Assembly (NCBI GenBank): GCA_003162555.1
Contig: PMNQ01000154.1
Location: 1,458 to 20,034, forward strand
Reading direction: 5' to 3'
Origin: Gammaproteobacteria bacterium
GTDB lineage: Bacteria > Pseudomonadota > Gammaproteobacteria > Steroidobacterales > Steroidobacteraceae
DNA length: 18,577 nt
A program made the translations under genes and the position numbers. The notes below the pieces were generated by a model. It was not told where the DNA came from and did no database searches. It was given only the letters and a program-made list of their open reading frames with translations. Shown piece by piece: positions 1-8,147 of this stretch. The first letter of the stretch is position 1. Each line of letters begins with the position of its first letter.

Positions 1-2
1 CC

Positions 3-1724
3 CGCACCTCTGACCCGAAAGGCCTGGCGAAATCACCAACCGGCATTACCGGTTTCGATGAGATCACCAGCGGCGGTTTGCCGCGCGGCCGCACGACTCT
101 GCTGGTGGGCGGCCCGGGCTCAGGCAAGACCATATTTGCGCTGCAGTTCCTTGCGCACGGCGCGCGGCACTGCATGGAGCCGGGGGTATTCGTCGCGTTC
201 GAGGAAACCCCAAGCCGCATCCTGGCCAATGTCCAGGGTTTCGGCTGGGAACTCGAGAAGCTGAATTCCCGCAAACTGTTTATTCTGGACGCCAGGCCGG
301 TTCCCGACATGATCCAGTCGGGAACCTTCGATCTGGGAGGGATGCTGGCGGCCCTGGGTGCACAGGTTAGAAAAATGGGCGCGCGGCGCATCGTTTTCGA
401 CGCCCTGGATATCGTGCTGGCATTTCTGGTTGACCCGGCGGACAGAAGGCGCGAAATTTACCGGCTGCACGAATGGCTGCTCGCGCACAGTCTGACCGGG
501 CTCATCACCGCCAAGGCCGGAGGTGACGAGGCGAGTTCACTTGGCCAGCAGCCATTCGGCTTCATGCAGTTCATGGTGGACTGCGCCGTGATGCTCAATC
601 ACAGCGTGGTGCTGGGAGTATCGCAGCGCAATCTCCGGGTGCAGAAATTCCGCGGTTCGGCATTCGATGAAAACGAGTCGCCATTCGTCATCGGGAAGCA
701 CGGTTTCGACGTCGCCATCGCGCGGATCCTGGGCCGTCTGGACGCGAAAGTGACCACCGAGCGGGTGACCAGCGGCGTGAAGCGGCTCGATACCATGCTG
801 GGCGGCGGCTATTACCGGGGTGCCAGCGTGCTGATCACCGGCGTCCCCGGCACAGCCAAGACCACCCTGAGCGGCGCCTTCGCGGAGGCGGCCTGCCGGC
901 GCGGCGAGCGCACCATGTTCGTGGGTTTCGACTCAGACGGCAGCGAGGTCATCCGCAACCTGGGCTCGGTCGGCATCCAGCTCGGTCGATACGTCAAGAA
1001 CGGCACGCTGCACATGGTCTCCGCCCGCACCATCACAGGCAGCGCCGAAAGCCTGCTGGTGCGCATCAAGGCGCTCGCCAAGGAGCATAAGGCCCGCTGC
1101 CTGGTGATTGATCCGGTATCAACGCTGGCCAAGGCCGGCAACGAGTTGACTGCCCATGGCGTCGCTGAGCGGCTGCTCGACTGGTGCAAGGCCGACGGCA
1201 TAACGCTGGTCTGTACCAGCCTGCTTGATGAAATGGGGAACCGGCACGACGCCGGTACGCCGCTGCAGATCTCGACGCTCGCGGACACCTGGATCCATCT
1301 CAATTACCTGGTGCAGGCCGGCGAGCGCAATCGCGGCCTGTCGATCATCAAGTCCCGCGGCATGGCGCATTCGAACCAGGTACGCGAACTGATACTGAGC
1401 GATGACGGCGTGACTTTGTCGGACATCTACACCGCCGGCGGCGACGTACTGATGGGCACGCTGCGCTGGGAGCGGGAAAGCGCCGAGCGGGTCGCCAACG
1501 AGGTCGCCGAAGTGGCCGGCAAGCTCAAACGCGTCAGTCTCGACGCCGAAGAAGCGGTGCTGGAGGTGCGGGCGAAGTCGCTGCAGACGGAACTTGTGGC
1601 GAAGAAGGTCGAGAAGACCTTGCTGGCCCGCAGCACCGCAAGCCGCAAGCAGGGGCTGTCGCGGGGCCGAAGCCGAATGCGCGAGCTGCGCGGCGGCGAT
1701 GCCGCGACGACGAGGCGCGGGTAG
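3..1724 (+). CDS. kaiC: KaiC-type double RecA ATPase/kinase, 5' partial
   Basis: 573 codons are visible. The reading frame is open to the left edge and already shows the KaiC N-terminal signature TGITGFDEI, so the true start is probably only a few codons outside the window; the TTG at 78 lies inside the CI domain and is not the start. CI has Walker A GGPGSGKT (nt 108-131) and the catalytic pair EE (nt 201-206, FEETP). CII has a variant Walker A, GVPGTAKT (nt 840-863), a Walker B-like LVID, and the phosphosite block TPLQIST. In that block T (1257-1259), S (1272-1274) and T (1275-1277) line up with T426, S431 and T432 of Synechococcus KaiC. The CII catalytic Glu pair (E318/E319 in Synechococcus) is replaced by Asp-Ser (nt 930-935, GFDSDGS). 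After CII comes an extension of about 90 residues: a charged, heptad-like helix, then a basic tail. The role is inferred: a hexameric ATP-driven switch or timer acting with KaiB. Family assignment is certain; true clock function is not. Confidence 0.96.
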   Translation, partial: RTSDPKGLAKSPTGITGFDEITSGGLPRGRTTLLVGGPGSGKTIFALQFLAHGARHCMEPGVFVAFEETPSRILANVQGFGWELEKLNSRKLFILDARPVPDMIQSGTFDLGGMLAALGAQVRKMGARRIVFDALDIVLAFLVDPADRRREIYRLHEWLLAHSLTGLITAKAGGDEASSLGQQPFGFMQFMVDCAVMLNHSVVLGVSQRNLRVQKFRGSAFDENESPFVIGKHGFDVAIARILGRLDAKVTTERVTSGVKRLDTMLGGGYYRGASVLITGVPGTAKTTLSGAFAEAACRRGERTMFVGFDSDGSEVIRNLGSVGIQLGRYVKNGTLHMVSARTITGSAESLLVRIKALAKEHKARCLVIDPVSTLAKAGNELTAHGVAERLLDWCKADGITLVCTSLLDEMGNRHDAGTPLQISTLADTWIHLNYLVQAGERNRGLSIIKSRGMAHSNQVRELILSDDGVTLSDIYTAGGDVLMGTLRWERESAERVANEVAEVAGKLKRVSLDAEEAVLEVRAKSLQTELVAKKVEKTLLARSTASRKQGLSRGRSRMRELRGGDAATTRRG

Positions 1725-1731
1725 GTCCGGC

Positions 1732-2028
1732 ATGAACCCGCACACCAGGTTCAAATTCTGCCTGTATGTCGCCGACGGCGCTGAAAACTCGATCCGCGCG
1801 ATCAGCAACCTTACCGCAATTTGCAGGGAGTACCTGCCGGGCCGCCACGCGATCAAGGTCGTGAATGTGCTGAAGGAGCCGAAGTTCGCGCTTGCGAACG
1901 GCATCTTCATGACGCCCACACTGATCAGGCTCCCGCCCGGCCCCGCCGTGAGGGTAGTCGGCACACTCAGCGATACGCAGACCGTGTTGCTGGCGTTGGG
2001 ACTGGAAGCGCAACAAAGCGTCGCATGA
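1732..2028 (+). CDS. kaiB: KaiB family protein
   Basis: A 98-residue protein starting 7 bp after the kaiC stop. Family hallmarks are the N-terminal strand LYVAD followed by NSIRAISNL, then VVNVLK, the TPTL cis-proline-type segment, and the C-terminal VVGTLSDTQTVLLALGL, which matches the family pattern of GxLSD followed by VLxxLxL. KaiB has a thioredoxin-like fold; in cyanobacteria it switches fold and docks on the CI ring of phosphorylated KaiC. The acidic C-terminal tail of cyanobacterial KaiB is not obvious; the protein ends in QQSVA. The stop codon overlaps the next start (ATGA at 2025-2028), so translation is probably coupled to the PAS-GGDEF-EAL gene. A TAGG just before the ATG is the only ribosome-binding-site candidate. 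Confidence 0.95.
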   Translation: MNPHTRFKFCLYVADGAENSIRAISNLTAICREYLPGRHAIKVVNVLKEPKFALANGIFMTPTLIRLPPGPAVRVVGTLSDTQTVLLALGLEAQQSVA

Positions 2029-5000
2029 GCCGGAGTTCCTCGCCGCTGCCGGTAAGCAAAGAGAAACAGGTCTCTGCGCTGGTCGAGACGCTGCACCGGA
2101 CGAGTCAGCGCCTGGAGGAACTGACGGGCGGCGAACTGGATTCGGTGGTGGACCGCAGCGGCCGATGGCTCCTGATGCGGGGCGTCCATGAACAGCTGCA
2201 GCAGGCCGAGACCGCGAAGCAGGCCGCGATCCTCAACGCATTGCCGGCGCACATCGCCCTGCTTGATACCACGGGCAACATCGTTTCAGTAAACGAAGCC
2301 TGGCGGCGCTTCGCGCTCGAGAATGCGCTTCATTACCCGGAACATGGCGTTGGCGTCAATTACCTGGACGTCTGCGACAACGCGCACGGCAACAATGCGG
2401 CGGAAGCTCGCGGCGTCGCCGCGGGGATCCGCGCCGTGCTGGACGGCAGCACGCCAAGCTTCTCGCTGGAATATCCCTGCCACATGGCCGGCAAACAGCG
2501 CTGGTTCCTGATGGTCGTGACACCCCTGCCCGGCGCGCTGCCTGCAGGCGCCGTCGTCATGCACCTGAACATCACCGACCGCAAGCTCGCGGAACACGCG
2601 TTCAGGGAACTGTCGCTGAAAACCGAGCAGCGGGAGCGCATGCTGAGCACCGCGCTGTCAGCTATGAGCGACTTCGCCCAGATCTATGACCGGGAAGGGC
2701 GCCTGCTGTTCGTCAACCAGCCGCTGCTCGACCTGTGGGGGCTGACCATCGATGCCGTGGTGGGCCGGAATTTCGACGACCTGGGATACCCGCACGACCT
2801 GGCCGTGCGGCTGCATCGGCAGCTACGCGAGGTCTTAGAGACCAGGAAGAACATCACCGACGAATCGCCGTACGAAAGTCCGACCGGGGTGAAGGGCTAC
2901 TACGAGTACATATTCTCCCCGGCCATTGCGGCCGACGGCAATGTCGAATTCATCGTCGGGTCCTCGCGCGACATCACTGAGCACAAGCGGGCGCAAGCGG
3001 AACTGCAACGGCAACATTCCGAGTTGCGGGTACTCTTCGACCTGATACCTGCGATGGTCTGGTTCAAGAACACGGAAAACGGAATTCTGCGTGTGAACAG
3101 CCGCGTGGCGAAAGCAGCCGGCAAGACCGTCGCCCAGATCGAAGGAAAGCCATCGCATGAAATCTATCCCCAGGATGCGGCCCGGTTCTATGCGGACGAT
3201 CTGGAGGTGATGAAATCAGGCGCGCCGAAACTGGGATATGTCGAGTCGCTCCGCGGGCCGGACGGCCAGGAAGCCTGGGTACAGACGGACAAGGTCCCGT
3301 ACTTCGACCATGATGGGCACGTCATCGGCATCGTCGTGATGGCGCAGGACATCACCGAGCGCAAACACGCCGAGCAGGACCTGAAGCGATTTCGCGTCGC
3401 CATGGACAGTTCGGGCGACGCCATCGTGCTGGTCGACAGAACCAGCATGCGCACCGTCGATGTCAACCAGACGCTGTGCGACCTGCTCGGCTACACGCGT
3501 CAGGAAGTGATTGGCATGACGCCGATGCAACTGTTCGGCCTGGAGCGCGACGCCCTTGAGCGCGACTACGACGCGATCATCGCGGATAGAAGCGGCCGAT
3601 CGTTCGCCGTCGAAGGCAATTTCCGCCACAAGGACGGCTCGCTGATCCCGATCGAGACACGCCGCCGCGCGATGCGCACGGATCGGGGATGGCTCATTGT
3701 CGGCAGCACGCGCGACATTACGGAACGCAGGATTGCGGACAACAAGATCCGGCACCTCAACCGCGTCTACGCCATGCTGAGCGGCATCAACGCGCTGATC
3801 GTCCGCGTCCACGACCGCGGCGAGCTGTTCCGGGAGACCTGCCAGATCGCCGTCGAGAAGGGCGGATTCCACTCCATCTGGATAGGCACTGTTGACCATG
3901 GCGCCCAGCGGATAGTCCCGGTGGCCTCGGCGGGCATGGACGATGGGATTATCGTCTCCGCCAGGATGTTGCTTGCCTCCGCTGACGGCGCGCTGGATGG
4001 AAACACGCCTGCCGCGCAGGCGGCGACGCACAAAAAGGCCTTCGTTTCGAACGATTCGCAGCACGACCCGGTTGCCCTGGCCGGTACCACGCACGCCGAA
4101 TTCAACGTCCAGTCGATGGCGATACTGCCGCTGGTGGTGGCGGATAACGCGATAGCGGTCATCGCACTGTACGCACGCGAGAGGAATTTCTTTGACGTGG
4201 AGGAGATCAAGCTGCTCACGGAGTTGACGGACAACATCGTGTTTGCGATTGAGAAGATCGACACGCGGGTGCGACTCGACTACCTCGCCTACTACGATGC
4301 ACTCACCGGGCTGGCAAACCGCTCGCTGTTTCTCGAGCGGGTTTCGCAACACATACGCAGTGCCGTTGCCGGTGGGCACAAGCTTGGCCTGTTTTTCATT
4401 GACCTGGAGCGCTTCAGGAACATCAACGACAGCCTTGGACGCCCTGCGGGCGATCTGCTTCTGAAGCAGGTGGCGGAATGGCTGACGCATAGCGTGGGGG
4501 ACGCCAATTTTCTGGCCAGGGTGGGTGCGGACCAGTTCGCGATCGTGCTGCCGGAATTGAGGGCGGAAGGCGACGTCGTACGGATGATGAACAAGAGGAT
4601 TCGCTCGTTTCTGGACCATCCATTCCAGCTTGAGAATGCGGAGCTCCGCCTCAGTGCCAAAGTCGGCGTGGCGCGATTTCCTGACAACGGAACCGACGCC
4701 GGCACGCTGCTCGCCAACGCCGAGACCGCGTTGAAAAAGGCCAAAGCGGGCGGCGAGCGGTTCCTGTTCTACAAATCGGCGATGACTGAACGCGTGGCGG
4801 GCAATCTCACACTGGAAAACCAGCTGCGCCAGGCGCTCGACCTCGAACAGTTCGTGCTCCATTACCAGCCCAAGATAAACCTCAAGAGTGGGCTGCTCAG
4901 CGGCGCCGAGGCGCTGATCCGCTGGAACGATCCGCGGACCGGCCTGGTGCCGCCGGGGCGCTTCATGCCAATCCTGGAGGAAACCGGGTTGATTCATGAC

Positions 5001-5579
5001 GTCGGACGCTGGGCGCTGCGCAAGGCCCTTGCCGACTACCTGCGCTGGCGCAACATGGGCCTGCCGGCTGTGCGAATCGCGGTGAATGTATCACCGCTGC
5101 AATTGCGCAATCGCGGATTCGTCGGCGAAATAGAGCAGGCCACCAGCATCGATCCCCACGCGGCCGGTGGGCTTGAGCTGGAGATAACCGAAAGCCTGAT
5201 CATGGAGGACGTCAGGTACAGTATTGCCAGCCTGCAAATGATCCGCACCATGGGTGTGACCATTGCCATTGACGATTTCGGCACCGGGTTCTCCTCGCTC
5301 AGCTACCTGGCCAAGCTGCCGGTGGACACGCTGAAGATCGACCGCTCGTTCGTCGTCGACATGACCGGCGGCCCGCAGGGGCTGGCGCTGGTTTCCACCA
5401 TCGTGATCCTCGCGCACGCACTGAAGCTCAACGTGGTGGCGGAAGGTGTCGAGACCGACGAGCAGTCCCGCATGCTCCGCGAGCTGGGCTGCGACGAAAT
5501 GCAAGGATTCCTGTTCAGCAAGGCGGTGCCGGCGGAAATCTTCGAAGCGACATTCCTTGCCAGGCCTGCAGGCGACTAA
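2025..5579 (+). CDS. PASx4-GAF-degenerate GGDEF-EAL protein; predicted c-di-GMP phosphodiesterase linked to kaiBC
   Basis: 1184 residues. The start at 2025 is chosen for the ATGA overlap with kaiB; the frame is open further upstream, but that would run through kaiB. Approximate order: a short N-terminal region with RLEELTGGELDSVVD (1-65), PAS1 (67-187), PAS2 (206-325), PAS3 (334-455), PAS4 (455-575), most closed by DITE/DITER motifs, then GAF (585-745), GGDEF (751-910) and EAL (930-1175). The GGDEF signature is GADQF (834-838), with Gly to Ala and the catalytic Glu to Gln, and the upstream RxxD inhibitory site reads GDAN, so cyclase activity is unlikely. The EAL domain looks complete: EAL 962-964, NVSPLQL, LEITES, DDFGTG from D1083, KIDRSF, EGVET from E1140 and MQGFLF. 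No transmembrane segment is seen, so it should be cytoplasmic. Predicted role: a phosphodiesterase whose degenerate GGDEF may bind GTP as a regulator, with input from PAS/GAF ligands and probably KaiB/KaiC. The domain calls are strong; the Kai coupling is inferred from the operon. Confidence 0.93.
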   Translation: MSRSSSPLPVSKEKQVSALVETLHRTSQRLEELTGGELDSVVDRSGRWLLMRGVHEQLQQAETAKQAAILNALPAHIALLDTTGNIVSVNEAWRRFALENALHYPEHGVGVNYLDVCDNAHGNNAAEARGVAAGIRAVLDGSTPSFSLEYPCHMAGKQRWFLMVVTPLPGALPAGAVVMHLNITDRKLAEHAFRELSLKTEQRERMLSTALSAMSDFAQIYDREGRLLFVNQPLLDLWGLTIDAVVGRNFDDLGYPHDLAVRLHRQLREVLETRKNITDESPYESPTGVKGYYEYIFSPAIAADGNVEFIVGSSRDITEHKRAQAELQRQHSELRVLFDLIPAMVWFKNTENGILRVNSRVAKAAGKTVAQIEGKPSHEIYPQDAARFYADDLEVMKSGAPKLGYVESLRGPDGQEAWVQTDKVPYFDHDGHVIGIVVMAQDITERKHAEQDLKRFRVAMDSSGDAIVLVDRTSMRTVDVNQTLCDLLGYTRQEVIGMTPMQLFGLERDALERDYDAIIADRSGRSFAVEGNFRHKDGSLIPIETRRRAMRTDRGWLIVGSTRDITERRIADNKIRHLNRVYAMLSGINALIVRVHDRGELFRETCQIAVEKGGFHSIWIGTVDHGAQRIVPVASAGMDDGIIVSARMLLASADGALDGNTPAAQAATHKKAFVSNDSQHDPVALAGTTHAEFNVQSMAILPLVVADNAIAVIALYARERNFFDVEEIKLLTELTDNIVFAIEKIDTRVRLDYLAYYDALTGLANRSLFLERVSQHIRSAVAGGHKLGLFFIDLERFRNINDSLGRPAGDLLLKQVAEWLTHSVGDANFLARVGADQFAIVLPELRAEGDVVRMMNKRIRSFLDHPFQLENAELRLSAKVGVARFPDNGTDAGTLLANAETALKKAKAGGERFLFYKSAMTERVAGNLTLENQLRQALDLEQFVLHYQPKINLKSGLLSGAEALIRWNDPRTGLVPPGRFMPILEETGLIHDVGRWALRKALADYLRWRNMGLPAVRIAVNVSPLQLRNRGFVGEIEQATSIDPHAAGGLELEITESLIMEDVRYSIASLQMIRTMGVTIAIDDFGTGFSSLSYLAKLPVDTLKIDRSFVVDMTGGPQGLALVSTIVILAHALKLNVVAEGVETDEQSRMLRELGCDEMQGFLFSKAVPAEIFEATFLARPAGD

Positions 5580-5683
5580 AGCGAAGCCCCGTTCGGTTGC
5601 AGTGCTACCCGCGCCAACAGGCCGTCGTTGCCCATCGCGGCAGACAGCCAGCGGGCCATCGGTACGGTGTCGAATCGAGTCAT
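5576..5683 (-). CDS. Possible small ORF or gene remnant, 35 aa, antisense in the PDE-DGC gap
   Basis: An ATG at 5683 (minus strand) opens 35 codons ending in TAG at 5576-5578, just overlapping the stop of the PAS-GGDEF-EAL gene. The peptide begins MTRFDTVPMARWLSAAM and ends QPNGASL. Codon use is G/C-rich in the third position, like the real genes here, and an AGG lies about 5 nt before the ATG. I do not recognise the protein. It may be a small gene, the C-terminal remnant of a lost minus-strand gene (the frame stays open upstream, into the opposite strand of the cyclase gene), or chance in GC-rich DNA. Confidence 0.2.
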   Translation of the reverse strand: MTRFDTVPMARWLSAAMGNDGLLARVALQPNGASL

Positions 5684-5752
5684 TCGCCTAAGTGCGATGG
5701 CGCACAGCCGCGCCGCTCGCTGGTCTGCTAGCTTCAGGGGTCTTTCATAGTT

Positions 5753-5771
5753 CCGGCAGGAGCGCCTCCGG
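5753..5771 (+). other. Imperfect hairpin upstream of the cyclase gene
   Basis: CCGG at 5753-5756 and AGG at 5758-5760 pair with CCT at 5765-5767 and CCGG at 5768-5771 around an AGCG loop, with one bulged C. It lies about 30 nt before the GTG start at 5801. It could be a leader structure. No U-tract follows, so it is not an obvious terminator. The rest of the 221-bp gap shows no convincing sigma-70 promoter. Confidence 0.25.
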
Positions 5772-5800
5772 ACACTCCCGCAGCTGGGGTAGCTACACGC

Positions 5801-8134
5801 GTGCTCCCGATTCCCGCCATTCGTCGCGGCCTGCATCGCCTGACCGAGCCGCAGGTGCTGTTCCCGCTCATTGCCGCAGTCCTGCTCGCGGGGCTGTGGG
5901 CGACGGCGTTGGAGCTCACGGACATCAGGCGTCAGGACGCCAAGCGCAGCGCCAATCAGACTGTCCAGGAGTTGCTGGACACGTACGAGGCGCAGGTGCT
6001 GCGGGCCCTGGGTGACATCAATCAAACGCTGAATACAGTCCGGTTCTGGAGCGAACATTCGAGTGGCCGCGCCGTGCTCGGGCAGCTGCGGGAGAACGGC
6101 CTGTTGCCGCCGGACCTGCTGTTTGTCGTCAGCATCGCCGACAGCACCGGTCGGATCGTGGACAGTACGCGGCCGCTGGCGAACCGGAGCGTGGCCAGGG
6201 AGGACTATTTTCTCGGGCAGCGTGCGCGCGGCTCCTTCTTCATCGGGCGCCCGGCGCCCGGTGACAGGTCGAACACCACGCTGCGATTCAGCCAGCGGTT
6301 GGACAACGCGAGCGGGGCGTTCGCGGGAGTCGCGATCGTCACCGTCGACGCGGACTATTTCGTCAGCGGCTATGAGGCGGCAAAGCTTGGCCGGGACGGC
6401 GTGCTCGCCCTGCTCGGCGATGATGGCGTCTATTGGGTCAGGCGCAGTGGGGATGCGGTGTCGATCGGTGACGTGGCCGGGCATACCTCCGTCGTGACGG
6501 CGACGAATGCTACGGCCGAGAATACCAGCCTCACCGCCCGCGGCGTCGACGGCATACTTCGATGGAGCCGTGCGCGCGGGGTTTACGGCTTCCCGGTGAC
6601 GGTCGTGGTGGGGCTCTCCGTTGCCGAGCAATTGGCAGTCGTTCAGCGCGACAATGCGGTCTACCTGTGGTGGACAGCGGCAGGCAGTGCCGTGATCGTA
6701 TTGCTGGCGGTCATCCTGGGCCGGCTGAGCTGGCAGCTTGCCCAAAGCCGGTCGCGCGAAGTCGAGGCCAGTCTCGACTATGCCAGGCGCGTCGAGTTCC
6801 TGGCCTATCACGATGGGCTCACCGGATTGCCCAACCGCAGCATGTTCACCAAACTGCTCGGTCAAAGCATCAGTGACGCTGCACGCGACAAGCGCGAGCT
6901 GGCCATCATGTTCATGGATCTCGATCGATTCAAGCAGATCAACGATACGCTTGGCCACGAGTCGGGCGATGAACTGCTCAGGCAGGTCGCCGCCCGCCTC
7001 AACTCCTGCGTGCGGGCCGGCGACTCGGTCGCCCGCCTCGGCGGCGACGAGTTCGTGGTGGTGCTGCAGCAACCCGATGACCGCGAATACGCGCAGTCGG
7101 TCGCCAAGCGCATCCTCGCCGCCATCGCCCAGCCGTTTTCCATGCAGGGGCATGAGTTCAGGGTGACGGCCAGCCTCGGCATCAGCCGCTATCCGGCGGA
7201 CGGGCGCGACGAGCAGACGCTGACGAGTCGCGCCGACATCGCGATGTATCACGCCAAGGCCAACGGCAAGAACAACTTCCAGTTCTACACCGAAAAACTC
7301 GACAACAATCCGCTCGAGCGGCTCGCACTGGAAGCAAGCCTGCGCAAGGCACTGGTGCGCGGCGAATTCCGCCTGCTCTACCAGGCGAAGCGGGATATCG
7401 TAAGCGGGCGCGTCACCGGCATGGAGGCGCTGCTGCGCTGGCAGCACCCGGAGCTGGGCACGGTAGCACCCATGGATTTCATTCCGATTGCCGAGGAAAG
7501 CGGCTTGATGGTGCCGATCGGCCGCTGGGTCCTCAACACAGCCTGCCAGCAAAACGTGGCCTGGCAGAAGCTGGACCTGCCCCCGGTGACCATTGCGGTC
7601 AACCTGACCGCCAAGCAGTTCGGTGATGATCACCTGCTCGAGTACGTGAAGTCGGCGTTGAGCACCAGCGGCATGGCCGCAAAATACCTGGAGCTTGAAA
7701 TCGCCGAGGGCCTGCTGATCCAGGACGTGGTCAAGACGCGGCAAATCCTGGGCGCGCTGCGCGTGCTGGGCGTGCGCATCGGCATCGGCGATTTTGGCAC
7801 CGGCTATTCATCGCTGGCGACCCTGCAGCACTTTCCCATCGATACGATCAAGATAGACAGCTCGCTGATCCGCGATATCGGCGGCTCGAAAGGCGAGCCG
7901 GCACTTGCGGACGCCATTATCGCCATGGGCCGGAGCCTGAGCCTGACGGTGGTCGCGCAAGGCGTGGAGACCGAGGGCCAGGCCGAATTCCTGCGCGAAC
8001 ATGCCTGCGACGAGTTGCAGGGCTTCTATTTCAAGCGGCCACTGCCGGCCGCCGAATTCACCAAGCTGCTGCAGGCCCAGGCCACCGGGACCACACTGGT
8101 TGGCAAGCGCGCGGGCCTCGCGCCCGCCGCCTAG
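5801..8134 (+). CDS. Membrane Cache(PDC)-GGDEF-EAL protein; predicted diguanylate cyclase with degenerate EAL
   Basis: 777 residues from a GTG start; the frame is blocked by a stop at 5729-5731 and no other ATG, GTG or TTG lies between. TM1 is near residues 17-37 and TM2 near 288-310. They enclose a periplasmic region of about 250 residues that looks like the double PDC/Cache sensor of diguanylate cyclases (SREDYF-like segment VAREDYF, then VDADYF). GGDEF is intact at 414-418, with DLDRFK upstream and an RAGD inhibitory site at 405-408. The EAL domain keeps EAL (542-544), the NLTAKQF Asn, the LELEI Glu, KID and LQGFYF. However, the metal-binding DD reads GD (G663) and EGVET reads QGVET (Q720); by spacing these correspond to D295 and E352 of RocR. 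Predicted role: signal-controlled synthesis of c-di-GMP at the inner membrane, with the EAL at most a binding or regulatory domain. It is convergent with the porin/binding-protein pair, whose product may sense the same ligand. Confidence 0.93.
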   Translation: MLPIPAIRRGLHRLTEPQVLFPLIAAVLLAGLWATALELTDIRRQDAKRSANQTVQELLDTYEAQVLRALGDINQTLNTVRFWSEHSSGRAVLGQLRENGLLPPDLLFVVSIADSTGRIVDSTRPLANRSVAREDYFLGQRARGSFFIGRPAPGDRSNTTLRFSQRLDNASGAFAGVAIVTVDADYFVSGYEAAKLGRDGVLALLGDDGVYWVRRSGDAVSIGDVAGHTSVVTATNATAENTSLTARGVDGILRWSRARGVYGFPVTVVVGLSVAEQLAVVQRDNAVYLWWTAAGSAVIVLLAVILGRLSWQLAQSRSREVEASLDYARRVEFLAYHDGLTGLPNRSMFTKLLGQSISDAARDKRELAIMFMDLDRFKQINDTLGHESGDELLRQVAARLNSCVRAGDSVARLGGDEFVVVLQQPDDREYAQSVAKRILAAIAQPFSMQGHEFRVTASLGISRYPADGRDEQTLTSRADIAMYHAKANGKNNFQFYTEKLDNNPLERLALEASLRKALVRGEFRLLYQAKRDIVSGRVTGMEALLRWQHPELGTVAPMDFIPIAEESGLMVPIGRWVLNTACQQNVAWQKLDLPPVTIAVNLTAKQFGDDHLLEYVKSALSTSGMAAKYLELEIAEGLLIQDVVKTRQILGALRVLGVRIGIGDFGTGYSSLATLQHFPIDTIKIDSSLIRDIGGSKGEPALADAIIAMGRSLSLTVVAQGVETEGQAEFLREHACDELQGFYFKRPLPAAEFTKLLQAQATGTTLVGKRAGLAPAA

Positions 8135-8147
8135 CCCGTGCCCTGGC

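Noticed and set aside
1821..2024. Upstream extension of the PAS-GGDEF-EAL reading frame
   Set aside because: It would overlap most of kaiB in another frame and gives low-complexity sequence; the ATG at 2025 with its ATGA overlap is a better start.
1119..2252. 377-codon minus-strand frame over kaiC and kaiB
   Set aside because: It is antisense to kaiC and kaiB, both identified with high confidence, and has no domain signature.
3216..4997. 593-codon open frame on the minus strand
   Set aside because: It lies wholly antisense to the PAS-GAF-GGDEF-EAL gene, has no recognisable domain, and is rich in Arg/His/Gln/Val as expected from the complement of GC-rich coding DNA.
5580..5800. c-di-GMP riboswitch upstream of the cyclase gene
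   Set aside because: No GEMM-like conserved core could be made out; only an imperfect hairpin near the start is visible.
5684..7744. Very long minus-strand frame antisense to the Cache-cyclase gene
   Set aside because: The plus strand encodes clear Cache, GGDEF and EAL domains here; the antisense product resembles no family. Only its last 35 codons, outside the cyclase gene, were kept as a weak candidate.
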